From positions 1 through 64,000 of the forward strand of contig NZ_FOAZ01000028.1 in assembly GCF_900109465.1 (NCBI RefSeq): a stretch of DNA of 64,000 nucleotides, given 5' to 3'. This DNA comes from Streptacidiphilus jiangxiensis. Its GTDB lineage: Bacteria > Actinomycetota > Actinomycetes > Streptomycetales > Streptomycetaceae. The translations under genes and the position numbers were made by a program. This document shows positions 59,752 to 64,000 of the stretch, in pieces. Positions within the stretch are counted from its first letter, which is position 1, and each line of letters opens with the position of its first letter. The notes under the pieces are model-generated. The model saw only the letters and a list, made by a program, of their open reading frames with translations. It was not told the origin of the DNA and searched no databases.

Positions 59752-61530
59752 ATGCTGCAACTGGCTTCGGCCTTGGACACGGTCAACGCCTTCATCGACG
59801 GCCGCGGGGTGCTGGGGGCCCTGGTCGTCGCCGGGGTCACCACGGGCGCGGGCCTGCTCTGGCGGGGCCGGCGCCCGGTCCGGGAGATCTCCTGGAGCGT
59901 GGAGTACGACCAACCGCTGAACCAGGGCCAGGACGCGCCGGGATCGGCCGCCTCCGCACCGGCCCCGCAGCCGAAGCCGGAGGAGAGTCCCTACTTCTGG
60001 GACATCCAGTTCCGCGGTGAACCGGTGCTGGACGGCAGCCTCGTCCTGCTGCGCGTGCGCAGCACCGGGAGCAGCAGCATCGATCCGAGCGATTTCGTGT
60101 ACGGGCTCTCCTTCGAGTTCCCGGACCGCGAGGTGCTCGGCTTCAAGGTCCGCGACAACAGATCCGTGCACAAGGCGGTCGAGGCGGAACGCCTCGCCGC
60201 GCAGCCGGTGGTCCCCCCACCGCAGCTCGGCCCCGACCCGGCGACGGGTCCATCGACGGCGTCGACCTCTCCGACGACGCCGACGCTGACACTCGCGCCT
60301 CCGCTCGCCCCGGACCCGACCCTCGGCCCGGACCCGACCCTCGCCCTGGACCCGACCTCCGCCGTACCCGACCCGGCGACGGCGACGATCCCCGGCCGGC
60401 CCGCGGTCAGCGGTGCGCAGGGCCGCCGTGTCAAGGCACCCCTGCCGTCCAAGTTCGTGCTGCCCACCTTCCAGTTCAACCGGGGCACCGAGTTCCGGCT
60501 CCTGGTCCTGCTCCAGGGCGACGCCAGGACCAAGTCCGTCCAGGCGGACGGCGAGCTCGTCGACGGCCGGATCGTCCGCCACGACGCACGCCGGCCGCCG
60601 CTCCGGCTGATCGCCGTCGGGGCGTCGCTCGCCGTACTGATCGCGGTGCTCACGCTCGGGGTGCGGATCGGCAACGACGCGCTGACCCCGACGGCGTCGT
60701 GCGCCGAGGGCCGGCTCACCCTGCAGGGGTCCAGCGCCTTCGCGCCGGTGGCGAACCAGGTGCGCAACAGCTACCGCCAGCTGTGCGGGAACGGGGTCAC
60801 CATCGACATCTCCGCAGACGGCAGCGACCGAGGCCTGGGCGACCTGGAGCGGTCGCACAGCAGCGGCACCATCGCCATGTCCGACGGCCTGCCGGCGAGC
60901 GCCACGGGCACCGAGGGGCTCACCCGTCGACCGGTCGGCGTGGTGTCCTTCGCGGTCGTGGCCAACACCGGGCTGCGCGCGACCCTGCCGGACCTCTTCA
61001 CGCCCGGCGGCATCAGCGCGGACGAACTGCGCGCGCTCTTCTCCGGCAGCACCGGGTCGCTCGCGCCGGGCCTGGTCGCGGTCGGCCGGACGCACTCCTC
61101 CGGGACCAGGACCGCCTTCGCCGGGGCGTTCTTCGGCGGCACCGACCCGGAGCCGCAGGCGGCGCCCGCCTGCTCGGCAAGCACCCGGACGGGCTTCTGC
61201 GCCAGCGACAACACCATGGACCTGCTGAGCTTCGTCAACTCCCACCCGAACGCGATCGGCTACGCGGAGGCCGACGCGCTGCCGTACTTCCCCGACGTCC
61301 AGGTGGTCGCCGTCGACGGGCAGACCCCGAGCACCGCGAGCGTCGTCTCCGGCGCCTACCCGTTCGTCGCGACCGAGTACCTCTACAGCGCGGACCGCCC
61401 CGCGGGACTGGTGGCGGACTTCCTCGACTTCCTCACCAGCCCGGCGGAGACCGCAGCGGTGCGCGGACACGGCTTCATCGCCTGCACGGACCTGCGGAGC
61501 ACAAAGCTGGACGGCGCCTGCGCCGGCTGA
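59752..61530 (+). CDS. Membrane-anchored PstS-like substrate-binding protein
   Basis: 592 residues from ATG 59752 (GGGGGA 6 nt upstream; ATG 59737 is an alternative). One membrane segment lies near the N-terminus (about 18-38); a soluble region of about 45-280 follows with a Pro/Thr linker of repeated DPT-LGPDPTLALDPTS units. A second membrane segment (about 285-305; LIAVGASLAVLIAVLTLGV) precedes a C-terminal periplasmic-binding-protein type 2 domain (about 320-590; LTLQGSSAFAPVANQVRNSY, SHSSGTIAMSDGLPA, THSSGTRTAFAGAFF). This matches a PstS-like phosphate-binding fold. No Pst transporter is near. Ligand and role are unknown. Confidence 0.75.
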   Translation: MLQLASALDTVNAFIDGRGVLGALVVAGVTTGAGLLWRGRRPVREISWSVEYDQPLNQGQDAPGSAASAPAPQPKPEESPYFWDIQFRGEPVLDGSLVLLRVRSTGSSSIDPSDFVYGLSFEFPDREVLGFKVRDNRSVHKAVEAERLAAQPVVPPPQLGPDPATGPSTASTSPTTPTLTLAPPLAPDPTLGPDPTLALDPTSAVPDPATATIPGRPAVSGAQGRRVKAPLPSKFVLPTFQFNRGTEFRLLVLLQGDARTKSVQADGELVDGRIVRHDARRPPLRLIAVGASLAVLIAVLTLGVRIGNDALTPTASCAEGRLTLQGSSAFAPVANQVRNSYRQLCGNGVTIDISADGSDRGLGDLERSHSSGTIAMSDGLPASATGTEGLTRRPVGVVSFAVVANTGLRATLPDLFTPGGISADELRALFSGSTGSLAPGLVAVGRTHSSGTRTAFAGAFFGGTDPEPQAAPACSASTRTGFCASDNTMDLLSFVNSHPNAIGYAEADALPYFPDVQVVAVDGQTPSTASVVSGAYPFVATEYLYSADRPAGLVADFLDFLTSPAETAAVRGHGFIACTDLRSTKLDGACAG

Positions 61531-61774
61531 GAGCCCGCGGGCCCATGCCTGTCCGGCCGTGCAGCGGAGGCCGCTCAACCAGGCCCCCGGCCCGGCTCCG
61601 CGCTCCGGCGGCACGCCTCACCCGCGGCAGCGGGCGGAGCCGCCGGGCCGCGCGCGTCGGCCGTAGAGCCCCAGGCCGGCAGGCCGGGCAGCCCGGCCGG
61701 CCCTGCGAGACAGGCCGGCCGCACGAGACAGGCTGGGCGCGCCCGAGCCGGCCGGCCCGCCTCCGCCGCGCGGC

Positions 61775-62701
61775 TCAGCCCAGACGCTCGCCCGCCTCCA
61801 CGCGGGCGCCGCGGGCCCAGTCGCCGGCGGCCATGCGCTTCTTGCCCTGCGGCTGCACGTCGCCCAGCTCGACCTCGTAGGAGCCGGTGCCCACGCGCAC
61901 GGTGTTCTTCTGGACCGCCACCTCGCCCGGCGCCAGCTCCGCGCGCCCGACCACCGGCCGGACCGAGGCGACCTTGAGACGCTCGCCGCGGAACTCCGTC
62001 CACGCGCCCGGTGCGGGCGCGCAGCCGCGGACCACGCGGTCGACGCGGAGCGCGGGCGCCGACCAGTCGATGCGGGCGTCCTCGACGTTGATCTTGGGGG
62101 CGAGGGTGATGCCGTCCAGCGGCTGCGGGCGCGCCTCCAGGGAGCCGTCCTCGATGCCGTCCATCGTCGCGACGAGCAGGCGCGCGCCGGAGAGCGAGAG
62201 CCGGCCGAGCAGGTCGCCGCTGGTGTCGGCGGGGCGGACCTCCTCGGTGACCGTGCCGTAGACCGGGCCGGAGTCGAGGCCGCGCTCGATCTGGAACGTC
62301 GACGCGCCGGTGACCTCGTCACCGGCCAGCACCGCGTGCTGCACCGGCGCCGCGCCACGCCACGCGGGCAGCAGCGAGAAGTGAAGGTTGACCCAGCCGT
62401 TCGCGGGCACCTCCAGGGCCGACTTCGGCAGCAGCGCGCCGTAGGCGACGACCGGGCAGCAGTCGGGGGCGATCTCGGCGAGGCGGGCGAGGAACTCGGG
62501 CTCGCTCGGCTTCACGGGCCGCAGCACCTCGATGCCGGCCTCCTCCGCGCGCTGGGCGACGGGGCTCGCGACGAGCTTGCGGCCGCGCCCGGCCGGCGCG
62601 TCGGGACGGGTGACCACGGCGACCACCTCGTGGCGCGAGGCGATCAGCGCGTCGAGCGAGGGGAGTGCGACCTCGGGAGTGCCTGCGAAGACCAGCTTCA
62701 T
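61775..62701 (-). CDS. fmt: Methionyl-tRNA formyltransferase
   Basis: 308 residues. Transfers a formyl group from 10-formyl-THF to Met-tRNAfMet for translation initiation. Seen: [20 protein letters not shown], the catalytic block [24 protein letters not shown] with Asn, His and downstream Asp ([18 protein letters not shown]), and a C-terminal OB-fold anticodon-side domain (about 205-305). It is followed at the 3' side by 245 bp of noncoding GC-rich sequence before the PstS-like gene's stop. Next to def upstream (52 bp), as in most actinobacteria. Confidence 0.95.
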   Translation of the reverse strand: MKLVFAGTPEVALPSLDALIASRHEVVAVVTRPDAPAGRGRKLVASPVAQRAEEAGIEVLRPVKPSEPEFLARLAEIAPDCCPVVAYGALLPKSALEVPANGWVNLHFSLLPAWRGAAPVQHAVLAGDEVTGASTFQIERGLDSGPVYGTVTEEVRPADTSGDLLGRLSLSGARLLVATMDGIEDGSLEARPQPLDGITLAPKINVEDARIDWSAPALRVDRVVRGCAPAPGAWTEFRGERLKVASVRPVVGRAELAPGEVAVQKNTVRVGTGSYEVELGDVQPQGKKRMAAGDWARGARVEAGERLG

Positions 62702-62753
62702 GCGTGTACCAGTGCCTTTCTCGGTGCGGCGGAGGACTCGGTGCGGCAGCCGC

Positions 62754-63299
62754 TCAGAACGCGCCGCCGAAGGTGCTGTGCGGAGAGACCCGCACCCGCG
62801 GCGCCTGCTCCCCCGCCCAGTCCGCCTCGCGGATCGCCTTCATTGCGGCCTTGCGCTGCTCGCGGTCGAGCCGGTCGACGAAGACGATCCCGTCCAGGTG
62901 GTCGGTCTCGTGCTGGATGCAGCGGGCGAGCAGCTCGGTTCCCTCGATCGTCACCGGGTCGCCGTGCATGTTGAAGCCCTTGGCGACGACGCCGAAGGCC
63001 CGGCGGGTGTCGAAGCTCAGGCCCGGCAGCGAGAGGCAGCCCTCCTCGCCCTCTTGCTGCTCGTCGGTCAGATCGAGCGAGGGGTTCACCAGGTGTCCCA
63101 GCTCGCCGTCGACGTGGTAGGTGAACACACGCAGCGAGACACCGATCTGAGGTGCCGCCAGGCCGGAGCCGGGGGCGTCCTTCATGGTCTCGGTCAGGTC
63201 CCGGACGAGGTTGCGCAGCTCCTTGTCGAAGGTCGTCACCGGCTGCGCGGTCATGCGAAGCACCGGATCGCCGAAGATGCGGATCGGCTGGATGGCCAC
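62754..63299 (-). CDS. def: Peptide deformylase
   Basis: 181 residues from GTG 63299 (GGGAGA 8 nt upstream), preferred over an upstream in-frame start in Pro-rich sequence. Zinc/iron metalloenzyme removing the N-formyl group from nascent proteins. All three motifs are intact: [19 protein letters not shown] (Cys88) and QHETDHLDG (His130, Glu131, His134). Directly upstream of fmt, so the formylation and deformylation genes are linked. Divergent from the next gene, which is cut by the window edge. Confidence 0.95.
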   Translation of the reverse strand: MAIQPIRIFGDPVLRMTAQPVTTFDKELRNLVRDLTETMKDAPGSGLAAPQIGVSLRVFTYHVDGELGHLVNPSLDLTDEQQEGEEGCLSLPGLSFDTRRAFGVVAKGFNMHGDPVTIEGTELLARCIQHETDHLDGIVFVDRLDREQRKAAMKAIREADWAGEQAPRVRVSPHSTFGGAF

Positions 63300-63525
63300 G
63301 GCGCGGTCTCCCGTCGTCAGGATTCGGGGTGGAGGCGTGCAGGGTGGCCGCGGCCGCGGCCGTGCACAGATCACGGATCGGAGGATCAAGTCTAGAGGTC
63401 CCCGTCAGGGGCTCACGCCGCGTTGTGCGTCATCGGCACGAGCCCCGTTCGTCCGCCTGCGCGCCCTCCCGCACGCCCCCATCGTGACCGATCCGACACC
63501 TCGGCCGTTGGTCAAAGGAGATTGA

Positions 63526-64000
<475 letters not shown>

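Noticed and set aside
61531-61774. A small gene between the PstS-like gene and fmt
   Set aside because: The region has only GC-rich, repetitive sequence (repeated GAGACAGGC-like words) and no frame with a start, ribosome-binding site and plausible protein.

Overview
This window is very GC-rich. Coding regions show strong third-position G/C bias, GTG starts are frequent, and many promoters appear to give leaderless mRNAs. Together with the gene content (a 2-methylisoborneol operon, MmyB-type XRE regulators, a bldA-type TTA codon, putative cysteine leader peptides and the def-fmt-rsmB-rpe order) this points to the chromosome of a Streptomyces-like actinomycete (Streptomyces, Kitasatospora or Streptacidiphilus). 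No tRNA, rRNA, CRISPR array, transposase or phage integrase was seen.

Layout. Bases 1-3500 hold a xylose locus: xylA (truncated by the window edge) diverges from xylB, followed by a ROK regulator. From 3.6 to 8 kb come a short unknown gene, an ArsR-SRPBCC fusion, a DUF998 membrane protein with an extra C-terminal module, and a large cysteine-rich secreted protein. From 7.9 to 12.7 kb a NarL-type two-component system diverges from a MacB-like ABC transporter. From 12.7 to 18.8 kb lie a secreted Asp-box protein, an FMN reductase, DUF1684, TVP38, TenA and DUF4389 genes. Two separate 25-27 residue putative leader peptides, both apparently leaderless, precede the FMN reductase and DUF1684 genes.

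From 19.3 to 24.3 kb is the most distinctive locus. A TTA-containing regulator precedes eshA (a Family 2B encapsulin shell protein with a cyclic-nucleotide-binding domain), 2-methylisoborneol synthase and geranyl diphosphate 2-C-methyltransferase. From 24.4 to 31 kb are a PAS-GAF-PP2C phosphatase, a saccharopine dehydrogenase-like oxidoreductase, a GlxA-type regulator, a DsbA-like protein, an unlisted 53-residue Cys protein, a DUF302 gene under a CsoR-like operator, and a secreted hydrolase. From 31 to 39 kb there is glycan metabolism: a DUF5937 regulator, GH38 alpha-mannosidase, a tandem Mop protein and a secreted GH59/ricin protein, then a patatin.

From 39 to 55 kb is an accessory-looking stretch of regulators with visible operators (TetR x3, STAND, MmyB-XRE, LysR), acetyltransferases, oxidoreductases, small membrane proteins and a decayed DUF2254 gene. 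From 55.5 kb to the end is conserved housekeeping: guaB1, rpe, rsmB, a PstS-like membrane protein, fmt, def and a partial HTH gene.

Repeats. Three copies of a long imperfect palindrome (about 92-104 bp) sit at gene ends near 12.7, 26.2 and 58.0 kb. One of them encodes the C-terminus of the PP2C phosphatase. Several long perfect hairpins act as likely bidirectional terminators between convergent genes.
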